Shown: in pieces, positions 47,363 through 47,365 of the stretch
How the letters are laid out: each line of letters starts with the position of its first letter
Position numbering within the stretch: position 1 is the first letter of the stretch
Virus record (IMG/VR): IMGVR_UViG_3300032288_003449
Location: 1-47,365 of that record
Source of the DNA: a virus
Length of the DNA: 47,365 nt
Strand: one strand, 5' to 3'
Translations under genes and position numbers: made by a program
The notes under the pieces: generated by a model
Told to the model about the DNA's origin: nothing
Seen by the model: the letters and a program-made list of their open reading frames with translations, nothing else
Database searches by the model: none

Positions 47363-47365
47363 AGA

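Noticed and set aside
1-47365. Alternative genetic code with TAG or TGA reassigned
   Set aside because: Genes use TAA, TAG (1490-1492, 31559-31561) and TGA (6937-6939) as apparent stops right before the next gene or tRNA, so the standard bacterial code fits.

Overview
The window reads as part of a large, AT-rich double-stranded DNA phage genome, probably infecting a member of the Bacteroidota. Every gene I accept lies on the + strand, genes are packed with 0-20 nt gaps or short overlaps, many are small or of the 'phage hypothetical' type (Api92/YubB-like, GP88-like, MGLDMY-type, MGFFSW-type), and tRNAs are interspersed. The host guess rests on three things: starts lack Shine-Dalgarno sequences and sit in A-rich or TAATATG contexts; promoters look like the Bacteroidota type, TTTG followed by TAnnTTTG; and lipoprotein signal peptides end in SC(S/K)K. 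No capsid, tail, terminase, polymerase or integrase gene is visible, so this is an accessory/early region.

Layout. 1-1740: tRNA-Gly, tRNA-Gln, a glycosyltransferase-like gene, tRNA-Ser and an odd 159-nt tRNA-like RNA. 1750-8030: methyltransferase, calcineurin-type phosphoesterase, cyclic-phosphate receiver (cREC), PspC and small membrane proteins, and two more glycosyltransferase-like proteins. 8040-11820: a module of a VWA protein with an HEGSH motif plus a MoxR/CobS-type AAA+ ATPase, bounded by terminators. 11843-17242: YubB-like protein, SPFH protein, a minihelix-like tRNA remnant, five tandem small paralogues, and a DUF262/HNH GmrSD-like protein. 17278-26592: palindromic repeats and a promoter, then a long run with GP88-like, zinc ribbon, SWIM, WGR-DNA ligase, three metallopeptidase/3D-domain genes and a lipoprotein. 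26583-34857: a second run rich in glycosyltransferase-like genes, an FG-GAP lipoprotein and an SGNH hydrolase. 34919-40870: second SPFH gene, the seventh glycosyltransferase-like gene, then a compact heme oxygenase, a ferredoxin-dependent bilin reductase and a flavodoxin-fold oxidoreductase. 40925-41900: five tiny membrane proteins. 41901-42837: a 0.9-kb non-coding region with TCAAA repeats, a strongly self-complementary candidate RNA and palindromic repeats. 42838-47365: small genes including a GIY-YIG-like nuclease, a lipoprotein-like protein, tRNA-Gly and an HEWTH protein.

Most striking are (1) an apparent bilin-making cassette (heme to biliverdin to a reduced bilin) in a phage whose other signals point to a Bacteroidota host; (2) seven dispersed paralogues with a SEKT(F/C)K C-terminal motif resembling the GT10 fucosyltransferase donor site; (3) a candidate structured RNA at 42183-42442; (4) seven promoters that all have a 20-bp spacer, and a 25-bp palindromic repeat family placed just upstream of some of them; and (5) tRNA-like RNAs lacking a normal tRNA body. 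All functions are read from motifs by eye; no database search was possible.
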